From the NCBI RefSeq assembly GCF_964048965.1, contig NZ_OZ040189.1, positions 1,736,001-1,800,000 of the forward strand: a stretch of DNA of 64,000 nucleotides, read 5' to 3'. The notes below the pieces were generated by a model. The model worked only from the letters and a program-made list of their open reading frames with translations, did not search any database and was not told the DNA's origin. Shown one piece after another: positions 9,501 to 17,200 of this stretch. The stretch's first letter is position 1; each line of letters begins with the position of its first letter. A program made the position numbers and the translations under genes. The stretch comes from Tenacibaculum sp. 190130A14a. GTDB lineage: Bacteria; Bacteroidota; Bacteroidia; Flavobacteriales; Flavobacteriaceae.

Positions 9501-12084
9501 AACTGATAAGGAAAGCTATCAAGTAAATGAAACGGCAGTAGTTAAGTTTCCTAGTTCTGAAGGTGGGCGTGCATTGATTACTATAGAAAATGGTACAGAA
9601 GTATTGAACCATTTTTGGGTGGAAACACAAGGAAAGCAAACAGAATTCTCTTTTCCTGTATTACCAAGTTACACACCGAATGTATTTGTAAATATTTCGT
9701 TATTACAACAACATGCACAAACCGTAAATGATTTACCTATAAGAATGTATGGTTCCATTCCAATGCTAGTAAATGATCCTGCAACAAAACTAGCACCAGA
9801 AATAAGTCTAGCGGAAGAGATAAGACCAGAATCAACAGCAACGATTAGTGTAAAAGAAAAAGATGGAAAACCAATGACCTATACCATTGCTGTAGTAGAT
9901 GAAGGTTTGTTAGATTTAACCCGATTTAAGACGCCAAATCCTTGGAGTACTTTTTATGCACGTCAGTCATTAGGAGTAAAAACATGGGATGTTTTTGATG
10001 ATGTTATTGGTGCCTATGGAGGTAAAGTAAATCAGATTTTAAGTATTGGAGGAGATGAAGCTGAAGCGGGAAGTAAAAATAGAAAAGCAAATCGCTTTAA
10101 GCCAATGGTAACCTATTTAGGACCTTTTGAATTAAAAAAGGGAGCGACTGAGAAACATGAAATAAAAATTCCTAAATATGTCGGGTCTGTAAGAGCTATG
10201 GTGGTAGCAACGGATACTAAGAAAGAAGCTTACGGAAGTGATGAAAAAACGGCTTTTGTGCGTAAACCAGTAATGGTCTTAGCATCTTTACCAAGAAAGA
10301 TAACACCACAAGAAACGGTTACATTACCGGTTACTGTATTCGCAATGAAACCATCTATTAAAAATGTAAAAGTAACGGTAGCGTCAAATGAATCCTATAC
10401 CATTATAGGAGATAAAACTGAAACCATCAATTTTACTCAACCTGATGAGAAAATGGCCTATTTTACATTGAAGGTAAATGACTTTAAAGGAATAGGAAAG
10501 GTTAAAGTAGAAGCAAGTTCAGGAAGAGAAAAGGCTACTTATGAGGTGGAGATTGATGTGTTAAACCCAAACCCTGTTACAACAGAAGTAAAAGACATGG
10601 TACTGAAAACAAATGAGCAAAGTGAAATAAATTTTGCAACGTTTGGAACCGAAGGAACAAATAGTGCCAGTATTGAGCTGTCAACATTACCTCCTATGAA
10701 TTTTACAAAACGATTGGGATACTTAATTCAATACCCACATGGATGTGTTGAACAAACTACCTCAAGTGCATTTCCTCAGGTATATTTAACAGAGATTTTT
10801 GAGTTATCAGATGACAAAAAACAATCGATAGAAAGAAATATCAAAGCAACCATTCAACGATTGTCAGATTTTCAATTATCTAATGGAGGCTTGTCCTACT
10901 GGCAAGGATCAGGATCAGCAAATAGTTGGGGAACCTCATATGCCGGACATTTTATGATAGAAGCGGCTAAAAAGGGATATGCATTACCAATTGGATTTAG
11001 ATCAAAATGGATTGGTTATCAAAAGCAACAAGCTCGAAATTGGAGAAATGGAAATACGTATTATAACAATGCTTTATCTCAAGCATATAGATTGTATACA
11101 CTGAGTTTAGCAAACAGTCCAGATTTAGCATCGATGAACCGTTTAAGAGAAACCAATGGTATTTCTAACGAAGCAAAAATGCGATTGGCAGCGGCGTATG
11201 CTTTAATAGGAAAAGAATCAGTAGCAAAGTCAATTTTAAGGTCGCTTACTTCAGAATCTTACCGACGCACTAATTATTATAACTATGGTTCTGAAACAAG
11301 AAATAAAGCCATGGCTTTAGAAACTTATACCTTGTTAAATGATGATACAAAAGCTATTAAACTAGCTAAAGAAATATCAGAAAGTCTCTCTGGAAATCAA
11401 TGGATGAGTACGCAAACAACAGCTTATAGCTTGTTAGCCATAAGTCAATATGCTTTAAGAAACGGAGAAAATAGTGGAATTGAAGCAAACTATGCTTTTA
11501 ATGGAGAAAGTAATAATGTGAATACTTCAAAATCTTTATATGTTAAAGACATACTTCAACTTAAAAAAGAAAATGTAGTTAAGTTGAACAATAAAGGCAA
11601 AGGAGTATTGTATGTTAGAGTTTTAAACAAAGGAATTTTACCAGTAGGAGAAGAGAAATCTCTTCAGAAGAATTTAGAATCAAAAGTGATTTATAAAACC
11701 AAAGAAGGAACTCAAATTGAACCAGACAAGTTAACTCAGGGAAGTAATTTTATTGCAGAAGTTACGGTTAGAAATACAACCAATAGAAAAGTAGAAAACG
11801 TGGCATTGACCCAATATATTCCATCAGGATGGGAAATAGTGAATACTCGCTTTACCGATTTCGGAAATAGCACAACTTCTTCTAATGTAGATTATACGGA
11901 TATAAGAGATGCTAGTATTAGTAACTATTTTACATTGAAATCATACGAAACAAAAACATTTAGAGTGCTGTTAAATGCTTCTTATCTAGGAATATACTAC
12001 CTACCAGGAATTCAGGTTGAAGCTATGTATGATAATGACTACATTTCTAGAAATAAAGGAAGATGGGTACAAGTAGTAAAGTAA
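6565..12084 (+). CDS. Alpha-2-macroglobulin family lipoprotein with intact thioester motif
   Basis: The 1839-residue product has a lipoprotein signal (lipobox IVSC, Cys28). A beta-rich N-terminal half holds macroglobulin-type domains, including the MG2-like segment GYIYGERGVWRPGDQLYLT at about residue 610. Later come the A2M-family segment around YTIAVVDEGLLDLTRFKTPNPW (about 1110) and the thioester motif GCVEQ, with Cys1394 and Gln1397. A helical thioester domain (about 1400-1650) and a C-terminal beta domain finish the protein. Bacterial homologues (E. coli YfhM/ECAM) are periplasmic traps for foreign proteases. In E. coli the gene neighbours pbpC, and a pbpC gene lies 2.8 kb downstream here. 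There is a Tyr/Asn-rich insert near residues 460-500. Confidence 0.93.
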   Translation: MKFNLPQQLSRNIQFLSVLFVLLTIVSCKKDSKVESNINAFSEYISVYPEKLISTTANLQFLLKKSPKVTEIKDDVISVSPKVAGEVILKDNMLSFVPEDKLQNNKEYTVTLHLSKLYDDVESDLKNLTVKLKTKELLFNVSLESPKVYSKDLYYVEGSLTTSDVVESSLLSDILNAKYQGNAKAINFDTNEKYVSKVYFKIDSLERKIEDTSLHVLWNGNAIGSNSKGDREITITGKNNFKVLNVEVLDTDKQHIEISFSDPIQKSQDLIGLIQFSNTQRRRFTYKVNNNIVTIYPTASFKNKVDIEVFKGVKNVSGYSLKNGFTKTLHFEQIKPEVSFIKSGTILPNSENLKINFKAVNLRAVDATIYKVYKDNVLQFLQYNNLGNQGNLRYVGRPIAKYTVNLSNQGLNLDKENAFAFDLADIISVEDGAMYRVELGFHKEYSNYSCDGAYNTTTIVYGKKEIKEEPYNNPNYYNDDYYSYNWRDRQNPCTTSYYYNKNKSTNILATNLGAIIKKGNNNKTFIAVTNLLTAAPVDGANVTLYNLQKQPIVNTKSDKEGIATFDDVTNAFFAVVSKNNNTTYIKLNDGNALSMSKFDVSGTKLQKGIKGYIYGERGVWRPGDQLYLTFVLNDNANPLPENHPIKFELSNPQGKIVERKVLFKNATNVYGYSPKTNSEAITGNWKLKVSVGGAVFNKTLKIETIKPNRLKIKFDAKPDYFKAKEPIAGDVEVKWLHGAIARNLKLDIKGKFTQTKTTFPKFTNYNFDDVTRRFGTEEFSVLDGKLNNEGTTNFSVRPTLSTKAPGMLKASFITKVYENGGDFSTDVFSKKVSPYTSYVGLLNAEETQSKNYLFTDEKYTFNVATVNENGKGIANNLEVKVYKLSWRWWWSTSDNGLSSYDGTRYHQSYKTLKVSTNANGKGSFDLKIDENDWGRYLIKVTDKKSKHVTSSVVYFDWPSWYGKKKGSQDKTNATMLVFTTDKESYQVNETAVVKFPSSEGGRALITIENGTEVLNHFWVETQGKQTEFSFPVLPSYTPNVFVNISLLQQHAQTVNDLPIRMYGSIPMLVNDPATKLAPEISLAEEIRPESTATISVKEKDGKPMTYTIAVVDEGLLDLTRFKTPNPWSTFYARQSLGVKTWDVFDDVIGAYGGKVNQILSIGGDEAEAGSKNRKANRFKPMVTYLGPFELKKGATEKHEIKIPKYVGSVRAMVVATDTKKEAYGSDEKTAFVRKPVMVLASLPRKITPQETVTLPVTVFAMKPSIKNVKVTVASNESYTIIGDKTETINFTQPDEKMAYFTLKVNDFKGIGKVKVEASSGREKATYEVEIDVLNPNPVTTEVKDMVLKTNEQSEINFATFGTEGTNSASIELSTLPPMNFTKRLGYLIQYPHGCVEQTTSSAFPQVYLTEIFELSDDKKQSIERNIKATIQRLSDFQLSNGGLSYWQGSGSANSWGTSYAGHFMIEAAKKGYALPIGFRSKWIGYQKQQARNWRNGNTYYNNALSQAYRLYTLSLANSPDLASMNRLRETNGISNEAKMRLAAAYALIGKESVAKSILRSLTSESYRRTNYYNYGSETRNKAMALETYTLLNDDTKAIKLAKEISESLSGNQWMSTQTTAYSLLAISQYALRNGENSGIEANYAFNGESNNVNTSKSLYVKDILQLKKENVVKLNNKGKGVLYVRVLNKGILPVGEEKSLQKNLESKVIYKTKEGTQIEPDKLTQGSNFIAEVTVRNTTNRKVENVALTQYIPSGWEIVNTRFTDFGNSTTSSNVDYTDIRDASISNYFTLKSYETKTFRVLLNASYLGIYYLPGIQVEAMYDNDYISRNKGRWVQVVK

Positions 12085-12234
12085 ATAACGATGTTTTGTT
12101 TTAATACAAAGAGTTAGATATGGTTTTGATCTTATAGAAATTTGAGTTATGCTTATCGAGTTTATTAGAATTAGTTGGTTGAGATTAACAGATAATATTT
12201 ATTTTAGAATACTAACTAACTAAACAATAAACAA

Positions 12235-13362
12235 ATGAACAAAAGTATTGTACTTATTTTATTAGCTATTTTAACGATAGGCTGTAAATCAAAAGAGAAA
12301 GAAAATGTCAAATCAACATCAGAAAAAAAAGAAATTGTAGAGAAGAAAAAAGATTCTGTAATTTTTAGTTTTACTTTTTTAGGATGTAATAGAGTAGATA
12401 GACACCAAGTAGGAGATACTACCGCAACTAATGCATCCACCGCGAACTTATCAGCAATGAAACGAATTTGGACAGAAATTGCTGATTTAAAAAGAAAACC
12501 TGATTTGTTCTTTTTTTTAGGAGATATGGTGTTGGCAGAATCAACAACTGAAAATTTAGAAAATCAATTAGTAGCTTGGAAAGAATTGTATTACAACACC
12601 AATTTTAGTACAATTAGTAAAGCGAATATAGAAATGGTAGCAATTCCAGGAAATCATGAAATGTTGTATTGGCATGACTATAATGTACCACATCATGATG
12701 AATGGCCTTTAAAAGGAGCTACACAAATTTGGATGAAGCATATGGCAGAATATATGCCAAAAGATAGAGATTATGTTATGGGAAAAGATAGTATAAACAA
12801 TCAAATGACTTTTGCTTTTAAACGAAAGAATATAGGCTTTGTATTGATGAATACAGATACTTATAATACACCTACTACTGAAAACCCATATGGATTGGAA
12901 GGACAAATACCTACCAATTGGATAATTAATAAGGTTGAAGAGTATAGAAAAGATCCATTAATAGATCATGTTTTTGTCTTAGGACATAAACCTTATTATG
13001 TAAGTGGTAAACCAGAAACAGGACATGCTGGTTTTCCAGAAGGTCCAGTATTATGGCCCAAGTTAGTTGAGAATAAGGTAGTAGCAATGTTATCTGCTCA
13101 TTTGCATGATTACCAGAGAATGCAACCGGGAGGAGAAGGAACCTATCAAGTAATTGCAGGGAATAGTGGAAGCCCTGGGTCTGCAAAGTTTTTCGGGTAC
13201 TCTAAAATAGATATTTTGAGTTCAGGAGAAGTAAAGCTAACTTCAATGGGGTATGATGTTGGAAATCCATATTACAAAGCAGTTCCAGATAATCCTTCAA
13301 CTGTAAGAGATCAAACGACATTAACATGGAGTAAAAATAAGAACCCTTATCTGAATAATTAG
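12235..13362 (+). CDS. Metallophosphoesterase family lipoprotein
   Basis: The 375-residue product has a lipobox TIGC (Cys17), a Lys/Glu-rich linker to about residue 45, and a calcineurin-like phosphoesterase domain. The metal-binding motifs are LFFFLGDMVLAES (about 95-107), AIPGNHEMLYWHD, VFVLGHKPYYVSG and MLSAHLHDYQRM, corresponding to the GD, GNHE, GH and GHxH-type motifs. The first DxH motif is not obvious. The substrate is unknown. Family members include acid phosphatases, nucleotidases and phospholipases. It probably acts in the periplasm or at the outer membrane, and a good terminator follows. Confidence 0.85.
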   Translation: MNKSIVLILLAILTIGCKSKEKENVKSTSEKKEIVEKKKDSVIFSFTFLGCNRVDRHQVGDTTATNASTANLSAMKRIWTEIADLKRKPDLFFFLGDMVLAESTTENLENQLVAWKELYYNTNFSTISKANIEMVAIPGNHEMLYWHDYNVPHHDEWPLKGATQIWMKHMAEYMPKDRDYVMGKDSINNQMTFAFKRKNIGFVLMNTDTYNTPTTENPYGLEGQIPTNWIINKVEEYRKDPLIDHVFVLGHKPYYVSGKPETGHAGFPEGPVLWPKLVENKVVAMLSAHLHDYQRMQPGGEGTYQVIAGNSGSPGSAKFFGYSKIDILSSGEVKLTSMGYDVGNPYYKAVPDNPSTVRDQTTLTWSKNKNPYLNN

Positions 13363-13386
13363 GAGAAGTAAAATCTTTTATATAGG

Positions 13387-13418
13387 GCTTATTAAGAACT
13401 TTCTTGATAAGCTTTTTT
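13387..13418 (+). terminator. Rho-independent terminator after the phosphoesterase gene
   Basis: GCTTATTAAGAA at 13387-13398 pairs with TTCTTGATAAGC, which begins at 13401, with one mismatch. TTTTTT follows. Confidence 0.8.
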
Positions 13419-13456
13419 ATTAAAAATTAAACCCTAATTACTGTAATAAGACTGAC

Positions 13457-13464
13457 TATCTTTG
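13457..13464 (+). promoter_or_regulatory. Promoter -7 element of the DEAD-box helicase gene
   Basis: TATCTTTG matches the Bacteroidota -7 consensus TAnnTTTG and lies 26 bases before the ATG, just after the preceding terminator. A clear -33 TTG is not seen. Confidence 0.5.
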
Positions 13465-13490
13465 TTGCAAATAAAAATTCATAGATATAA

Positions 13491-14804
13491 ATGGCAAATA
13501 CAATAAAGACACAAGAAGATATTTTAGCAAAGCTTAATATCTATGAACTAAATGAAATGCAAAAAGAAGCGGTTTCAGTGGTAGAAACAAATGTTAATAC
13601 CGTTATATTATCGCCAACAGGTACAGGTAAAACCTTAAGTTTTTTATTACCAACCTTAAAATTGATAGACTCTAAAAATAATAATGTGCAAGCATTAATT
13701 TTGGTTCCTTCAAGAGAATTAGCAATTCAAATAGAGCAAGTACTAAGAGAAATGGGTACTGGGTTAAAAATAAATGCAGTATATGGAGGTAGAGCAATGT
13801 CAAAAGATAAGATAGAATTACAACATACACCTAGTATTTTGATAGGAACTCCTGGGAGAATTTCAGACCATATTGCAAGCGATCGTTTTTCGAAAGAACA
13901 TATTAAAACTTTAATATTAGATGAATTTGATAAGTCGTTAGAAGTAGGTTTTGAATATGAAATGAAAGGAATTATTAATCAGTTACCTAACATAAGTAAG
14001 AGAATTTTAACGTCTGCTACACAAGAAACGGAGATACCTAGCTTTGTGGGGTTAGATTCTCCAAAAGTATTAAACTATTTAACTGGGAAAAAATCTAAAA
14101 AATTAACGCTAAAAACGGTTGTATCACCTTCAAAAAATAAAGAACAAACATTAGTAGATTTATTGCAACACATAGGAGATAAATCGGGAATTGTATTTTG
14201 CAATTTTAAAGATAGCATACAAAGGGTAAGTGAGTTTTTATCAAAAAATAGAATAGCACATAGTTGTTTTTCTGGAGGAATGGAACAAAGAGATCGCGAA
14301 CGATCACTAATAAAGTTTAGAAATGGAACAAGTCAAGTACTATTGGCAACAGATTTAGCAGCTAGAGGAATAGATATTCCAGAGCTGAATTATATTGTTC
14401 ATTATGAATTACCGCAGCGTATAGAAGAGTTTACACATAGAAATGGTAGAACAGCAAGAGTGAATGCAAAAGGAACTGCATATATTTTAAAGTGGCAAAA
14501 GGAAGAATTGCCTGAGTTTATTGAAAATGCATCAAATGCCGATATATCGCACAAAGAGAAGGTAAAACCTCGCTATTGGGAAACGTTATTTATTTCAGGA
14601 GGAAGAAAAGATAAGATTTCCAAAGGAGATATAGCAGGGTTATTTTTTAAAAAAGGAAACCTAACTAAAGATCAATTAGGTGTTATTGAGTTAAAACAAG
14701 ATTGTGCTTTTATAGCAGTACCAAAAACAGAAGCTAAAAGATTAGTAGAAAGTTTTAATAATACACGTTTAAAGAATAGAAAGGTGCGCGTTTATATCGT
14801 ATAA
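13491..14804 (+). CDS. DbpA-like DEAD-box RNA helicase with a DEFD motif
   Basis: The 437-residue protein has all superfamily 2 helicase motifs: Q-motif region ELNEMQKEAV, motif I SPTGTGKT, PSRELA (Ia), TPGR (Ib), motif II LILDEFDK, motif III TSATQ, motif IV IVFCNF, motif V ATDLAARGID and motif VI HRNGRTAR. The last 70 residues (GDIAGLFFKKGNLTKDQLG...VRVYIV) match the DbpA-type RNA-recognition domain, which in E. coli binds 23S rRNA helix 92 during large-subunit assembly. Motif II reads DEFD instead of DEAD. Its own promoter and the gap on both sides suggest a single-gene unit. Confidence 0.88.
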   Translation: MANTIKTQEDILAKLNIYELNEMQKEAVSVVETNVNTVILSPTGTGKTLSFLLPTLKLIDSKNNNVQALILVPSRELAIQIEQVLREMGTGLKINAVYGGRAMSKDKIELQHTPSILIGTPGRISDHIASDRFSKEHIKTLILDEFDKSLEVGFEYEMKGIINQLPNISKRILTSATQETEIPSFVGLDSPKVLNYLTGKKSKKLTLKTVVSPSKNKEQTLVDLLQHIGDKSGIVFCNFKDSIQRVSEFLSKNRIAHSCFSGGMEQRDRERSLIKFRNGTSQVLLATDLAARGIDIPELNYIVHYELPQRIEEFTHRNGRTARVNAKGTAYILKWQKEELPEFIENASNADISHKEKVKPRYWETLFISGGRKDKISKGDIAGLFFKKGNLTKDQLGVIELKQDCAFIAVPKTEAKRLVESFNNTRLKNRKVRVYIV

Positions 14805-14826
14805 GTTAGTCTTTACGTGTAGTTTT

Positions 14827-14834
14827 TACTTTTG
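14827..14834 (+). promoter_or_regulatory. Promoter -7 element of the PBP1C gene
   Basis: TACTTTTG fits TAnnTTTG and lies 17 bases before the pbpC ATG, in the short gap after the helicase gene. Confidence 0.5.
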
Positions 14835-14851
14835 AAATAGATAAATTGTAA

Positions 14852-17200
14852 ATGAAAAAAAAGGATAACATCTTTAAGAGGCATAGGATAAAAATTATCA
14901 CTATTGTTTTTTTTATGGTTTTATACTATTTCTGTTTACCTAAACAACTTTTTAATACGCCTACATCAACAGTAGTTACCGCTAAGAATGATGCTTTGTT
15001 AGGTGCAATAATAGCTAAAGATGGGCAATGGAGATTTCCAGAATTAGATTCGGTTCCTTATAAATTTGAACAGTGTATTTTACAGTTTGAAGATGCTTAT
15101 TTTTATGATCACTTTGGATTTAATCCAATTTCTATAGCTAAAGCTTTACAAGAAAATATCAAAGCAAAAAAAGTTGTAAGAGGAGGTAGTACTATTACCC
15201 AACAAGTTATTCGTTTATCAAGAAAGAATACGACTCGTTCATATACGGAGAAATTAAAAGAACTTGTTTTAGCTACACGATTAGAGCTTCGTTCTTCAAA
15301 AGAAGAAATTTTAACACTCTATGCGTCTCATGCTCCTTATGGTGGGAACGTAGTTGGACTAGAAATGGCAGCTTGGAGATATTTTGGGTTAGCACCACAT
15401 CAACTTTCATGGGCAGAAAGTGCTACGCTGGCAGTTTTACCTAATGCTCCTTCTCTTATTTACCCAGGTAAGAATCAATTAAGACTTAAAAAGAAAAGAG
15501 ATACTTTATTAAAAAAGTTGTTTCAAGAGGAGATCATTGACAAAGAAACCTATGAATTAGCTATTGAAGAAGAGCTTCCTAAGAAACCTTATAAATTACC
15601 TACAGTAGCACCACATTTTGTGCAAGAAGTAGCCAAAAAACATCCTGGTAAACGTATAAGAAGTTCTATTGATATTTATTTGCAACGACAAATAAACACG
15701 ATTGCTAAAAAGCATTATGAATTACAAAGACAAAACGAAGTACATAATTTGGCTATTTTAGTGTTAGATGTTGAAAAGAGAAAAGTACTTAGTTATATAG
15801 GAAACGCTCCTACCACCAAACATCATCAAAAGGATGTGAATAATGTGATAGCTCCAAGAAGTACAGGAAGTACTTTAAAGCCTTTCTTATATGCACATAT
15901 GCTAAATGAAGGTGAATTATTACCAACGCAATTGGTTGTTGATGTACCAACAGAAATAGCTGGATATACCCCTAAAAATTTCGATTTAACTTTTGATGGA
16001 GTAGTTCCTGCAAATGAAGCGTTGACAAGATCCTTAAACATTCCAGCAGTAAGAATGTTGCAAAGCTATGGTTTAGAGAAGTTCAGAGAAGATTTAAAAA
16101 AGTATAATATAAACGATATTAATAAGTCTGCCGATTATTATGGACTTTCTTTAATCCTTGGAGGAGCAGAAGCTAGTTTGTGGGATCTATGCAAAACATT
16201 CGCTGGATATGCTGGAACTATCAATCATTATGAAGATTTAAAACATCAATATTATTCACAAGAGTTTATAGAACCAAGTTTCTTACAATTGAAAGAAATC
16301 GTTTACGGAAAGAAACAAAAAGAATATACTAATATAGATGCAGGATCAGCCTTTACAACACTGAATACACTTACAGAAGTAAACAGACCATACACAGATC
16401 AAGCATGGAAGTACTTTGACTCCTCTCAAAAGATAGGATGGAAAACAGGAACTAGTTTTGGTAATAAAGATGCTTGGGCTATTGGAGCAACTCCAAAATA
16501 TGTAGTAGGAGTTTGGGTAGGAAATTCAGACGGAGAAGGAAGAGCGGATTTAACAGGAGTTGGGAGTGCAGCACCTATCATGTTTGATGTGTTCGATGTA
16601 TTACCTAAATCATCATGGTTTTTAGAACCTTTTGAAGATTTAGTAGAAGAGAATATCTGTAAAAAAAGTGGGTATTTAGCTTTACCTATCTGTGAATCTA
16701 CAAGAAAGAGAATTCCTAAAAAAGGAATTCGTGTAAAGCCATGTCCTTATCATAAAGAAGTTACGGTAGATAAAACAGAGAAGTATCGAGTAAATACCAA
16801 TTGTGAATCTGTTAGTAATATTAAAAGAAAACCATGGTTCGTATTACCTCCATTAATGGCCTATTATTACAAACAGAAAAATGCAGATTATAGTGTGTTA
16901 CCAAACTATAAACAAGGATGTATTGAAGAAGATCTAAACACAATGGACTTTGTGATTCCAACCAAATATGAATCAACAGTTTCATTAACCAAAGGAGCAG
17001 ATGGAAATGTAAATCCATTAATTTTGAAGTTGACACATTCCAATCCTGAAGCAAATGTATTTTGGTATATGAATGAAAAATACATTGGTAAAACGCAACA
17101 ATATCATGAAAAAGAAATACTCCCTAAAAAGGGAGTATATAAAATTACGGTCTTAGATGATTTTGGTAATGAAAAAACACGTATGCTTAAATTGCAATAG
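14852..17200 (+). CDS. pbpC: Penicillin-binding protein 1C (bifunctional peptidoglycan synthase)
   Basis: This 782-residue inner-membrane protein has an N-terminal anchor (about 13-30) and a GT51 glycosyltransferase domain (about 60-230) with EDAYFYDHFGF, GGSTITQQV and AWRYFG motifs. Its transpeptidase domain (about 290-570) has the active-site SxxK at Ser340-Lys343 (GSTLKPF), an SxN-type SLNIPAV and KTGTSFGNKDAWA. A BiPBP_C beta domain ends the protein (about 690-782). This is the class A PBP1C layout. It builds peptidoglycan and in proteobacteria is linked with alpha-2-macroglobulin, which is also encoded nearby here. The final 14 bases overlap the convergent SulP gene. Confidence 0.93.
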   Translation: MKKKDNIFKRHRIKIITIVFFMVLYYFCLPKQLFNTPTSTVVTAKNDALLGAIIAKDGQWRFPELDSVPYKFEQCILQFEDAYFYDHFGFNPISIAKALQENIKAKKVVRGGSTITQQVIRLSRKNTTRSYTEKLKELVLATRLELRSSKEEILTLYASHAPYGGNVVGLEMAAWRYFGLAPHQLSWAESATLAVLPNAPSLIYPGKNQLRLKKKRDTLLKKLFQEEIIDKETYELAIEEELPKKPYKLPTVAPHFVQEVAKKHPGKRIRSSIDIYLQRQINTIAKKHYELQRQNEVHNLAILVLDVEKRKVLSYIGNAPTTKHHQKDVNNVIAPRSTGSTLKPFLYAHMLNEGELLPTQLVVDVPTEIAGYTPKNFDLTFDGVVPANEALTRSLNIPAVRMLQSYGLEKFREDLKKYNINDINKSADYYGLSLILGGAEASLWDLCKTFAGYAGTINHYEDLKHQYYSQEFIEPSFLQLKEIVYGKKQKEYTNIDAGSAFTTLNTLTEVNRPYTDQAWKYFDSSQKIGWKTGTSFGNKDAWAIGATPKYVVGVWVGNSDGEGRADLTGVGSAAPIMFDVFDVLPKSSWFLEPFEDLVEENICKKSGYLALPICESTRKRIPKKGIRVKPCPYHKEVTVDKTEKYRVNTNCESVSNIKRKPWFVLPPLMAYYYKQKNADYSVLPNYKQGCIEEDLNTMDFVIPTKYESTVSLTKGADGNVNPLILKLTHSNPEANVFWYMNEKYIGKTQQYHEKEILPKKGVYKITVLDDFGNEKTRMLKLQ

